Below are positions 8,259 to 15,697 of a DNA stretch of 64,000 bases, in pieces. The notes under the pieces are model-generated. The model did no database searches, was not told the origin of the DNA, and saw only the letters and a program-made list of their open reading frames with translations. Source of the DNA: Sphingobacterium sp. SGR-19 (GTDB taxonomy: Bacteria; Bacteroidota; Bacteroidia; Sphingobacteriales; Sphingobacteriaceae); assembly GCF_011043555.1 (NCBI RefSeq), contig NZ_JAAKGS010000001.1, forward strand, positions 620,001-684,000, written 5' to 3'. Position numbers and translations under genes: made by a program. Positions within the stretch are counted from its first letter, which is position 1; the number at the start of each line of letters is the position of its first letter.

Positions 8259-8672
8259 ATGTCAACTGAAGAGAATAAATCATATCTAGATTTGGACAAT
8301 AAAAAAATTGGGCAGAAAATATATATCCAACGAAAAATCAAGGGTCTAAAAGCTTTTGATGTAGCTGAACGGCTTGGCATAAAGGAAGCAGCTTATACCA
8401 AGTATGAACGTGGCGAAACAAAAATTACAATCGAATTTGTTAGGAAAGTGTCAGAAATATTAGATATCGATCCGTTACTTTTACTTTCTTCTTCTGATAT
8501 AAATTATTTCGACAATATACATAACTCACCAATACTGAGTACTTTTCACACTTATCAATCAACAAACGAACGACAGAACGAAGCTATTCTATTATTGATT
8601 GAAAATGTCGTAAGAATGAATAAAAGTATCATGCTTCTGCTGGATAAGGAACTCCAAAAACAGAATAAATAA
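8259..8672 (+). CDS. XRE-family HTH transcriptional regulator
   Basis: 137 residues. A Cro/C1-type helix-turn-helix spans about residues 12-70 (IGQKIYIQRKIKGLKAFDVAERLGI, then YTKYERGETKIT). The C-terminal part (DNIHNSPILSTFHTY then a helix NEAILLLIENVVRMNK) is shared with the next gene and probably mediates dimerisation. I chose ATG over an upstream TTG because the -7 box is placed for a leaderless ATG. It probably controls its own locus. It is AT-rich compared with susC and lies at the edge of the defence island. Confidence 0.8.
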   Translation: MSTEENKSYLDLDNKKIGQKIYIQRKIKGLKAFDVAERLGIKEAAYTKYERGETKITIEFVRKVSEILDIDPLLLLSSSDINYFDNIHNSPILSTFHTYQSTNERQNEAILLLIENVVRMNKSIMLLLDKELQKQNK

Positions 8673-8693
8673 GTTTTAATTACTATTTTAATT

Positions 8694-9086
8694 ATGGATA
8701 TTCAAAAACTAATTGAGAATATAGATAAAGAAAAATTTGCAATCAAATTTCAGGTACATAGAGAAATAAGTGGTATATCCACAAAAGAGGCAGCTGTCAG
8801 ATTAAATGTAGAGGAAAATGAAATTGTAGCCATTGAAAATGCGAATGGCAAAATCACACCCGAGTTAGTAAAAAATACTGCTGTCTTATTCAAAACAGAC
8901 GTTTCTTCCCTACTTTCTTCTTCCACAAATCTAAATCATTTCGAACATGTATACAGTTCACCTATAAATAGTACTTTTCATACTTTTAAGTCTACTGATG
9001 AGAAACAAAGTGAGGCAATTTTGCTATTAATTGACAACGTTACCAGCATGAGTAATCGTATAACAGAATTACTAGAGCAAAAATAG
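8694..9086 (+). CDS. Second XRE-like regulator, diverged tandem paralogue
   Basis: 130 residues, starting 21 bases after the previous stop. It aligns along its length with its neighbour: a weaker N-terminal HTH (STKEAAVRLNVEENEIVAIENANGKIT) and a conserved tail (FEHVYSSPINSTFHTF, EAILLLIDNVTSM). In the HTH the expected Tyr-x-Glu of helix 3 is replaced (VAIEN), so DNA binding may be reduced. It may act as a heterodimer partner or antagonist of the first protein. A terminator lies about 70 bases downstream. Confidence 0.7.
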   Translation: MDIQKLIENIDKEKFAIKFQVHREISGISTKEAAVRLNVEENEIVAIENANGKITPELVKNTAVLFKTDVSSLLSSSTNLNHFEHVYSSPINSTFHTFKSTDEKQSEAILLLIDNVTSMSNRITELLEQK

Positions 9087-9157
9087 CTTTGGGTTTAATT
9101 AAAGATATAGGGAACGTGCGTGAGGAGATTAGGCGGTTAATGGAGGTATAAAAAAAT

Positions 9158-9184
9158 AAAGGGACACCAAAACGGTATCCCTTT
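9158..9184 (+). terminator. Terminator behind the XRE pair
   Basis: AAAGGGAcACC pairs with GGTaTCCCTTT around a 5-base loop, with one mismatch in the stem. The following T content is modest. Confidence 0.55.
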
Positions 9185-9273
9185 AATCTCCTACTTAGTT
9201 ACGTTTCATTGCTGAAAGAGGCTTTACCAAGTCTTACGCTACAAATATACCAAATATTAAACCAATTATCAAA

Positions 9274-9954
9274 ATGAAGATTGATCTCAGACATAAATAT
9301 TTATCTAGACCGCGATACAATAGGTATCTTCAAGCAACACAATCCGATATACCTCGAGCAAAGCGTCTATATAATGCCAATATACGTCTAGCACAGGCTT
9401 TTCATCCGTTACTTACACAGTTTGAAGTGGTATTGCGCAACTCTATCCAGAACACAGTAACTACACATTTTAAAGACGCAGATTGGATAATTAACCAAAA
9501 GAATGGATTTATGTCACACCCTTCGCTCTCTAATTCCAGATACTTCTTAAAGGAATCTATCTCTAATACGGAACGAAAGCTTCGTCGGAGAAAAATTGCC
9601 ATCACAAGCGGTAAACTTTTGGCTGATCAAACATTCGGTTTTTGGACAGCCCTCTTTCTTGGGCATCACTATTCATTGCTGAACGGATGTCCAATACATG
9701 TCTTTCCTCATAAGCCGTCGTCTGAAAACCGTGCAAGCATCTATACCAAATTAGAGAAAATAAAAGAGTTCAGGAATAGAATAAATCACTGTGAACCGAT
9801 TTGTTTCAACGGCAGTCATATCGATTGTTTGAATGCAGACGATATACACAAAACTTTATACGATTTAATAGCGTGGTTAGATCCGCAGTTAACTCCATTC
9901 TTTTCCGACATCGACAATGTACCAAGCAAAATAAAGCTGATCAAGAGGATTTGA
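9274..9954 (+). CDS. Abi_2 (AbiD/AbiF-like) abortive-infection protein, HEPN type
   Basis: 226 residues, all-helical pattern. The N-terminal part (RLYNANIRLAQAFHPLLTQFEVVLRNSI) and the motif RNRINHCEP near residue 170 (R-N-x-x-x-H, the HEPN ribonuclease signature) match Abi-like proteins. Members are toxic ribonucleases that stop phage growth by killing or arresting the infected cell. It is a single gene with no obvious antitoxin; AT-rich composition fits horizontal transfer. It marks the left boundary of the defence island. Confidence 0.75.
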   Translation: MKIDLRHKYLSRPRYNRYLQATQSDIPRAKRLYNANIRLAQAFHPLLTQFEVVLRNSIQNTVTTHFKDADWIINQKNGFMSHPSLSNSRYFLKESISNTERKLRRRKIAITSGKLLADQTFGFWTALFLGHHYSLLNGCPIHVFPHKPSSENRASIYTKLEKIKEFRNRINHCEPICFNGSHIDCLNADDIHKTLYDLIAWLDPQLTPFFSDIDNVPSKIKLIKRI

Positions 9955-10117
9955 AAATTAAAGGAAGGTCATTACAAAACGAACTGAAAAGGCACCCGAA
10001 TGTTCAAGTCGATCCTCACCCAACGAAAAAGAATACGAATTTATACAGTAGGAAGTGATTAAGATTATCGTTGACAAGACGAACTATGAAGGGAAATGAC
10101 GGATTTAAAAGCTAATC

Positions 10118-10297
10118 ATGAGAGGTAAGAAATATTTACTTATATTGCTGATAGCGCTGAGTACTTTATTAGCATACGTCTACTTGAGAAAGTCTAACTT
10201 TTTTGAGATCGACGCATGTTTAGATTGCGGAGGACGCTGGAATTATGAAACCGAAGAATGTGAAACTACATCTATAGAAAAAGGTATTCGACGATAG
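10118..10297 (+). CDS. Small membrane-anchored protein with CLDCGGRW motif
   Basis: 59 residues: a single hydrophobic N-terminal segment (LLILLIALSTLLAYVYL) and a short cysteine-containing tail (IDACLDCGGRWNYETEEC). The C-x2-C-GGxWN-x5-C layout recurs in small Bacteroidota lipoprotein-like or membrane peptides of unknown role. The frame is clean from ATG to TAG. Its neighbours are unknown or broken accessory genes. Confidence 0.5.
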   Translation: MRGKKYLLILLIALSTLLAYVYLRKSNFFEIDACLDCGGRWNYETEECETTSIEKGIRR

Positions 10298-10317
10298 ATA
10301 TTACCCATAAATAAGAC

Positions 10318-10767
10318 ATGATGAACTCAAAACCGTATTGGTATACCTTACTCAGTCATTTTGAAGAAAATAGATATTTTACAAATGGCCTTACTTTGCC
10401 CTTTATTTTGGGTTCTCGCAGTATTATTGAGCCGTATTTACCTATACAATCTGTTGAAGAGTTCTTTAAAGAAGTTGAAGATTTAGGACTGTACCTAAAC
10501 TTGCTAAAATGCGGGGGAATTGGTGAAAATGTTTTTCGAATTGGTGACGTCGAAGATATAAAAACCTATGGTAACAAAGGGATCTTCATCATCCCAGACT
10601 TCATATTTGAGAACTGTTCGAGTGCTTATGAAATCGTCAAGCAGTTATGTGACGAAAATATGCCTCACTTAAGAAAAAATGAATTCTCTAAAAATGCAGG
10701 ACATTGGGGAAATTATTCTCAAGTTGAGTTGGAGGAACTCAACGAAGTAAGAAACTTAGTTAATTAA
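10318..10767 (+). CDS. Hypothetical protein
   Basis: 149 residues, soluble, acidic, no signal peptide. I do not recognise the family. Visible features are WYTLLSHFEENRYF near the start, a GGIGENVFRIGDVED loop, and a C-terminal charged helix (YSQVELEELNEVRNL). Its size, its AT-rich codons and the broken DUF1871-like gene right after it are reminiscent of immunity-protein clusters, but this is only a guess. It starts 20 bases after the preceding small gene, so they may be co-transcribed. Two adjacent ATG codons are possible starts. Confidence 0.55.
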   Translation: MMNSKPYWYTLLSHFEENRYFTNGLTLPFILGSRSIIEPYLPIQSVEEFFKEVEDLGLYLNLLKCGGIGENVFRIGDVEDIKTYGNKGIFIIPDFIFENCSSAYEIVKQLCDENMPHLRKNEFSKNAGHWGNYSQVELEELNEVRNLVN

Positions 10768-10793
10768 AAGGTGGTGGATATGGTAAAAGATAA

Positions 10794-11095
10794 TTGACGT
10801 GTATTATATATAGGTTCTATGAGAACAAGCAGTTACTCAATCAGTATCATAGCCAACTTGGCATACTGAGAAAGATTATCAATTCATGGAGCTTAATTCC
10901 TGGATCTCCAATGGATGAATTTGACACAATGGCCAATAAGATATTAATCTACACAAGGGTGCGGATCTCGAAAAAATTCAAAACATCATCGCAAGTGATC
11001 TAGTAGCTATTTATGGTTTTTATAATTACGAAATTGATGCAACAGTTTTTGCTCGAGAAATCTTTGACTGGTGGCTATTGGAGCAAAGCGTTTAA
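10794..11095 (+). pseudogene. Frameshifted DUF1871-like protein
   Basis: One frame gives QLGILRKIINSWSL then IPGSPMDEFDTMANKILIY; a second frame, taking over near 10,960, gives GADLEKIQNIIASDLVAIY then EIFDWWLLEQSV and a stop. Joined, they look like one compact protein with the INxWxP, PxDEFD pattern of DUF1871. A single indel explains the break. The N-terminus is unclear (only a TTG start is available). Members occur among putative immunity proteins. Confidence 0.45.
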
Positions 11096-11191
11096 AGAAC
11101 ATTATTATAAAGCCTAAAAAGGGAATACTAACGTTTATAAGAAGAAGTAAGATTATAATGGTCATCCTTTCGGGCGGTTCATTTTGCATAG

Positions 11192-11237
11192 AATACGGGA
11201 AACCGTATTTTTCTTTTAGGGAGAAAATCTATTTTTG
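11192..11237 (+). promoter_or_regulatory. Regulon promoter: AATACGG-GAAA-CCGTATT palindrome plus -7 box
   Basis: A perfect 7-bp-arm palindrome (11192-11209), with TATTTTTG at 11230-11237. The centre-to-box distance is 36.5 bases, as at six other sites in the window. Ten bases downstream is an ATG (11247) opening only an 18-codon frame, so the original target gene seems lost or truncated, perhaps by arrival of the adjoining cassette. Confidence 0.6.
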
Positions 11238-11506
11238 AAAATCAAGATGATTTACTATGTATCTGCGGTGAGCCCCCTTTGGTCGGTTCGCTATTCATAT
11301 TGATAAAAGAATCATTGTGTTAATATTGCTTCGCTATACACACATAAAAAAATATTTAAAACACATTATATTAACAGAATAAACAATTAAAAGTTATATA
11401 AAAACGAAATTCGCCTATAGTGATGGATTAGCGAAACATTTTGTATATTAGTTTCGCTAACAGAATTGTTGCCAGCAACCTATGAAAACGAACAAATAAT
11501 AAGAAA

Positions 11507-12841
11507 ATGTTAGATAAACATATAATTGATTTTAATGAAAGTCTTATCGGTCTAAGAGACTTTGTAGAATTAATAGACCCTTTTCTGAACGATAAAGTTG
11601 AAGAACACGACCAACACGTAAGACCATTAGTTGCATCCGCTTTATTGAAAGAACTTCTTTCAGAACACTCTGAATGGAAAGAAGGAGAGAAAGAGAAGTT
11701 TATTGCAATGCAAGAAAAAATTCAAAGTCAAATTGATTCTAAATATTCTGAAGAAACAGAAGTGATTTTTGAAAAAGAAGAATCAGATGATAAAAAGGTT
11801 AAATCCTTTTCCATAAAAATAAAGTCGAATGACGACACAATTGCTGACCATATTTCAAATGTAAAAAAGGCAAATAAGCATATAAGTTTGTTATACACGA
11901 ACTCTCTTATTTCTCTTTTAAGCAACGTTGAGTGGTTCTTTTCTCAAATACTTCATTATTATTATGACCAGCATCCTGAATCCGCAGGGGTTCAAAAAAG
12001 AACCCTAACATTGAAAGACTTAAAGACTTTTGGCTCTGTTGAAGATGCAGAAAAGTATCTAATTGATGTTAAAATTGACGAAGTTTTAAGAGGCAACTTT
12101 GAAAGTTGGACAAGTTTGCTAAAAGAAGAATTAGGATTAGGTCTTGGCTATCTCAAAGAGATTATGGACGAACTAATTGAAATATATCAGAGAAGAAATT
12201 TGTTTGTTCATAATGGAGGTGTGGTTAATTCTATCTATATATCAAAAGTCAAGGAAATTTTAAGAAAAGATATCCAGGTTGGTGACAAATTAATAGTTGA
12301 AAAACAATACCTTGAAAATTCAATATGTAAATTGCAAAAGGCATTTATTTTAATCGGTTCTGAATTATGGAAAAAACTAAGTCCAGAAGACGAAAATAGA
12401 GGTGAAATACTTGGCAATATTATTTACGAAAATCTTCTTCATTCAAGATGGGACATTTCTGAGGGTTTGTGTTACTTTTCATTAAATGACTCAAAGATAA
12501 ATCCAGTTGATAAAACAATAGCACAAATAAATTATTGGTTGTGTAAAAAGGAATTAGGACAATATTCTCAAATATCAAAAGAGATTAAGAATATTGATTA
12601 TTCTGACAAAAAAGAAATTTTTCAATTAGGACTTTTTGCTATTCGCAGTGAAACAGAAAAAATAATTGAATTACTACCTGTTGTACTTGAATCAAAACAA
12701 ACCAATGTAGAACGTATTGAAGAGTTTCCAATTTTAAGAGAATTTAGAAATACCCCTGAATATAAAGAGTTCAAAGAAAATTCAAAATTCTTCAAAGAAG
12801 AAAACAAGGAAGTAATAACAGTTGATACAACGGAAAAATAA
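11507..12841 (+). CDS. Large HEPN-domain protein (candidate defence RNase)
   Basis: 444 residues, very AT-rich. The central region includes LLSNVEWFFSQILHYYY and, near residue 230, ELIEIYQRRNLFVHNGG, where RNLFVH is the R-N-x3-H HEPN catalytic signature. A lysine/glutamate-rich linker (residues 80-110) precedes it and a helical repeat-like tail follows. HEPN proteins of this shape are typically stress- or phage-triggered RNases. The gene stands alone, preceded by GTTGCCAGCAACC and followed by GCTGCCAACAGC plus a long hairpin, the arrangement of integron-like cassettes. Confidence 0.6.
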   Translation: MLDKHIIDFNESLIGLRDFVELIDPFLNDKVEEHDQHVRPLVASALLKELLSEHSEWKEGEKEKFIAMQEKIQSQIDSKYSEETEVIFEKEESDDKKVKSFSIKIKSNDDTIADHISNVKKANKHISLLYTNSLISLLSNVEWFFSQILHYYYDQHPESAGVQKRTLTLKDLKTFGSVEDAEKYLIDVKIDEVLRGNFESWTSLLKEELGLGLGYLKEIMDELIEIYQRRNLFVHNGGVVNSIYISKVKEILRKDIQVGDKLIVEKQYLENSICKLQKAFILIGSELWKKLSPEDENRGEILGNIIYENLLHSRWDISEGLCYFSLNDSKINPVDKTIAQINYWLCKKELGQYSQISKEIKNIDYSDKKEIFQLGLFAIRSETEKIIELLPVVLESKQTNVERIEEFPILREFRNTPEYKEFKENSKFFKEENKEVITVDTTEK

Positions 12842-12872
12842 AAAGGCAGCTGCCAACAGCACCTTCCCAAAA

Positions 12873-12952
12873 GTGGCGGTTCAGTGGTTAAATCAAGCTT
12901 TGTGCTTCTATCAAAGTTTGTGCTTGGTTGACAGTGAAGTGCTTCGAAACCG
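12873..12952 (+). repeat. attC-like folded site at the end of the HEPN cassette
   Basis: An imperfect palindrome of about 80 bases with purine/pyrimidine-biased, partially paired arms: CGGTT (12877-12881) with AACCG (12948-12952), TCAAGC (12893-12898) with GCTTGG (12922-12927), CTTTG (12898-12902) with CAAAG (12912-12916). This form, with GTGCTT repeats, resembles the cassette-associated recombination sites found after lone accessory genes in Bacteroidota. The 3' outer arm (expected GCCAC) seems lost. No integron integrase is in the window. Confidence 0.45.
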
Positions 12953-13048
12953 GATTGAATCAGACAAACAACCCTAGGTTATCTCTAGGAATGGAAATTC
13001 TTTTTTCATTTTTAAGGCACCCACAATGGTTAACGTAATAATTAAATT

Positions 13049-13315
13049 ATGAAATATTTTAAAGAAATTTTTGGAACGTGTATTTTATTATGCGTGATTG
13101 TTTTTATAGATGCTTACAAGGAAAGAACCCGTCAACAACGGTTTCAATATATTACCGTTGAGCGATCTACTACTATATTTGATTCCAAGACGTTGAAAAG
13201 CTACATGCAGTTACCTGATAAAGTTAGAAACATCTACCTATATGAATATTCCGATTTTATCAAAAATGGTACATCTGCAAAAAAATACAGACCCCTTCAA
13301 CTGCTTGACCAGTAA
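13049..13315 (+). CDS. Truncated membrane-anchored hypothetical protein
   Basis: 88 codons. One N-terminal hydrophobic segment (FGTCILLCVIVFIDAY) is followed by a periplasmic-like stretch (TVERSTTIFDSKTLKSYMQLPD). The last residues run into the left end of the IS21 remnant, so the natural C-terminus has been lost. No family recognised. Confidence 0.45.
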   Translation: MKYFKEIFGTCILLCVIVFIDAYKERTRQQRFQYITVERSTTIFDSKTLKSYMQLPDKVRNIYLYEYSDFIKNGTSAKKYRPLQLLDQ

Positions 13316-13971
13316 GATGAGATAACAACTGCATACACTGGAATAAGCTGACCCCACAGTTCCGGTGAGTGTTTAGAGATGTAAAGCTCGATTGTGAGCG
13401 ATAATCGCATGGCATTCCGGCAGATGCTGACCCCTCAGGTGTCCACCCGTTATCAGATTCCAGGGCAAATTGACCCCTTGTGTATATATCGGTCATAGCG
13501 GGCCAGTTGTATCGGTGATTACGGGCCACTTTAAACAAAGTACTATTTTGCAGGGCACTAACTCTGTAAGATATGGCTGGTCACCGCATAGATATGTTAG
13601 ATATCCAACGTATAGTTCAATTAAAAGCCCGTGGGGAGAGTAATCGCTCCATCGCCAGGTTGCTGGGCATCAACCGTAAGACAGTCAATGAATATGTGCT
13701 TCATCTGAAAGAAAAGGGGAAGGATTTTTCCGAACTAAAAGATCTTGATGAAACGTCTCTTGCATCGGTATTGCCCTCTCCGAAGGTTTTCAATAAGCCG
13801 GATACGTACCAAGAACTGTCTGGCATGTTTCCAGAATTCAAGCGTTCGATGCAAAGTTCTGGTTTTACCTACCTGAACATCTGGGAACTGAGTATTCAGA
13901 GAATAGGAGCTTCAAGGAGAGGCAGGAAGAGCTTGGTGTTACACATGATGATAGTATTAAGAGATTTATAA
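13291..13971 (+). mobile_element. IS21-family remnant 1 (left end plus istA 5' part)
   Basis: The left end carries repeated GACCCC motifs (near 13293, 13350, 13427, 13471), as in the multiple terminal repeats of IS21 elements. The stretch around 13331 (GCATACACTGGAATAAGC) and the GATTCCAGGGCAAATTGACC stretch near 13455 closely match remnant 2 at 39.3 kb, so the two ends are related. The rest of istA and all of istB are missing. Confidence 0.65.
13573..13971 (+). pseudogene. istA: IS21 transposase IstA, N-terminal fragment
   Basis: The first 110 or so codons resemble IstA: N-terminal HTH (IQRIVQLKARGESNRSIARL, INRKTVNEYV), then FPEFKRSMQSSGFTYLNIWE, which matches the segment just before the DDE core. 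After NIWE the similarity ends and the frame closes soon after. The catalytic domain is absent, so it cannot transpose. Confidence 0.65.
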
Positions 13972-14392
13972 AGACTGTTCGTGTTGTTAAGCCATAATCA
14001 CTCCAATTATAGGTTGCCTATTTGTGCTATATTGGAAAAAGGAGAGAACTAAATATTCGCAACCTATAAGCTTACGCCGATCGAGGGTACATGCCGCACC
14101 TCGGATAAAACGAATTGCGAAAGCTAGTGATATATTTGATAGCCTAGACAGCAAACGTCGGGACAGTATTTTAAAAAAAAGAAACCTAAACGATACTACC
14201 ATACATTTCTGGGCGGCGAAAAGATAGGAACGGCTGGACTTGCAAAAGCAGACGCACGAATGTGAATCGTGCTTAGACAGTTACACTTTTGAACCGAAAC
14301 AGCTGGCATCATCCTTCCGAAATCACTGGCACAAATCGAACCGTAGTATCCAACGGTTAATCTAGTTTGATAGTCCATAACAGATCCAGTTG
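13972..14392. other. Intergenic stretch with degenerate sequence
   Basis: No gene can be supported. Short frames (for example 14024-14227 on the plus strand) show no family resemblance and probably are decayed accessory or IS sequence. Confidence 0.4.
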
Positions 14393-15538
14393 TTAATCTA
14401 TCTCCTGAGGAAGAGACTGGCAATTCTTTATATTGAACACTCTATTCCTCATTTTCAGTTTATCACGGAAATGCCGTGAAATATTTTGTGTTAGTTCAAT
14501 ATAATTATTGTAGCCTTCATTTTCGTAGTAAAAAATCTCTATTGCTGCGCAGTTATCATGCTCAAAAATCATATTGAGAAGCGTTCTGTCAGAAAGACTA
14601 CAAGAGTGCCCCCACAAGTAAACAACAAATGGTTCTGAACTAAGATAACGAACTAAATCAGAATAATGTTGATTTTTGAAATATCCAAAAGATTTGATAT
14701 TGCGCATATACTCGTTCATATTAGACTTCTCCATTTCATGAAAAACTTCGTCTATTTCATCGCCATAGCCAAAAATCATTTCATCCAATGGTCCGTTTAT
14801 AGTGCCGTGTATTGGAATATGAATGTATCCAGAGTCTGCACTTATTTTTTTATGAATTAAGAATGTATAGTTGAAATCTAAGAAAAGCACCTTTCCATGA
14901 ACATTAAAATCCCCTAGTTCTCTTATATCTTGCGATCTTCCTCTACCTTTCTGTTCCAAAATATGACGAAGTTCTGTTTTCTTTCCAGCCAATGCCATAA
15001 ATTGATCGCTTGCATTCACATGTTGAGTTTCTTGGAGCAGATATTCTCTGAGAAGCTCTTTTAACCTATCCAAATGATTGTTGAGAATCGTTAGCTTCCG
15101 TTTTGTTTCAAATGCATCTTTATTGTCTGCTAATACTTTTTTTAGTTCTTGATAAAATACGTGCTCAATATCTCCCCAGTTGGGATCACCTTTTTTCCCC
15201 AGAAGTCTTTCTAATAGCTCGGAGGTCAGCGACACTTTAAGCGTATATAATGTTCCCCACGGATTATTCAGATCGAGTATTATCGAACCGCTTTGTATAA
15301 TTTCTCCACTAATATAGCTGTCTATAAATTCTGAAAAGTTACCTCTAAAATCAACGTCTGGATTGGAGTAATTAGGTAGAGGATCGATCACAATTTTCAA
15401 AAAGTCGTCGGTATATTCCCTCTCTTTGGACGCGTTCTTGAAACACCGCGTCAAATACCAAGTTAAGAAAGATTTATAATCTGTTTTGAGACCGTGCGCT
15501 AGATCAAAGCCATTTCCGATAATAATTAGTTTGTTCAT
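14393..15538 (-). CDS. AbiH-family abortive-infection protein (copy 1)
   Basis: 381 residues. The N-terminus NKLIIIGNGFDLAHGLKT is the hallmark of AbiH (bacteriophage abortive infection protein), followed by YKSFLTWYL. Further AbiH landmarks are FLDFNYTFL, HIPIHGTIN, FGYGDEID and VYLWGHSCSLSDRTLLNMIF. The mechanism is not well established; the GNGFD loop suggests nucleotide binding. A second, diverged AbiH lies 7 kb away in the same orientation, with kinase and nuclease-like genes between them. Confidence 0.85.
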   Translation of the reverse strand: MNKLIIIGNGFDLAHGLKTDYKSFLTWYLTRCFKNASKEREYTDDFLKIVIDPLPNYSNPDVDFRGNFSEFIDSYISGEIIQSGSIILDLNNPWGTLYTLKVSLTSELLERLLGKKGDPNWGDIEHVFYQELKKVLADNKDAFETKRKLTILNNHLDRLKELLREYLLQETQHVNASDQFMALAGKKTELRHILEQKGRGRSQDIRELGDFNVHGKVLFLDFNYTFLIHKKISADSGYIHIPIHGTINGPLDEMIFGYGDEIDEVFHEMEKSNMNEYMRNIKSFGYFKNQHYSDLVRYLSSEPFVVYLWGHSCSLSDRTLLNMIFEHDNCAAIEIFYYENEGYNNYIELTQNISRHFRDKLKMRNRVFNIKNCQSLPQEID

Positions 15539-15568
15539 AATAAAATATTGGACGTAAACTAATCAGTT

Positions 15569-15697
15569 TTAAGCGGTCTGTTCCAAACTTTTTAAATAGT
15601 TGATAAACGCAGAGCATGATACCAACATAAATTTAGCCTCTTCAAAAGATGGGTCTTTAGAATCATCAGTAACAATTAAGAAGTGCGTGCTTTGTTC
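15569..15697 (-). other. Open 42-residue tail overlapping the end of the nuclease-like gene
   Basis: In a different frame from the gene upstream, codons read EQSTHFLIVTDDSKDP then SFEEAKFMLVSCSAFINYLKSLEQTA and stop. It has protein-like composition but no ATG, GTG or TTG at its start. It may be a frameshifted C-terminus of the preceding protein or a remnant of another gene. Confidence 0.3.
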
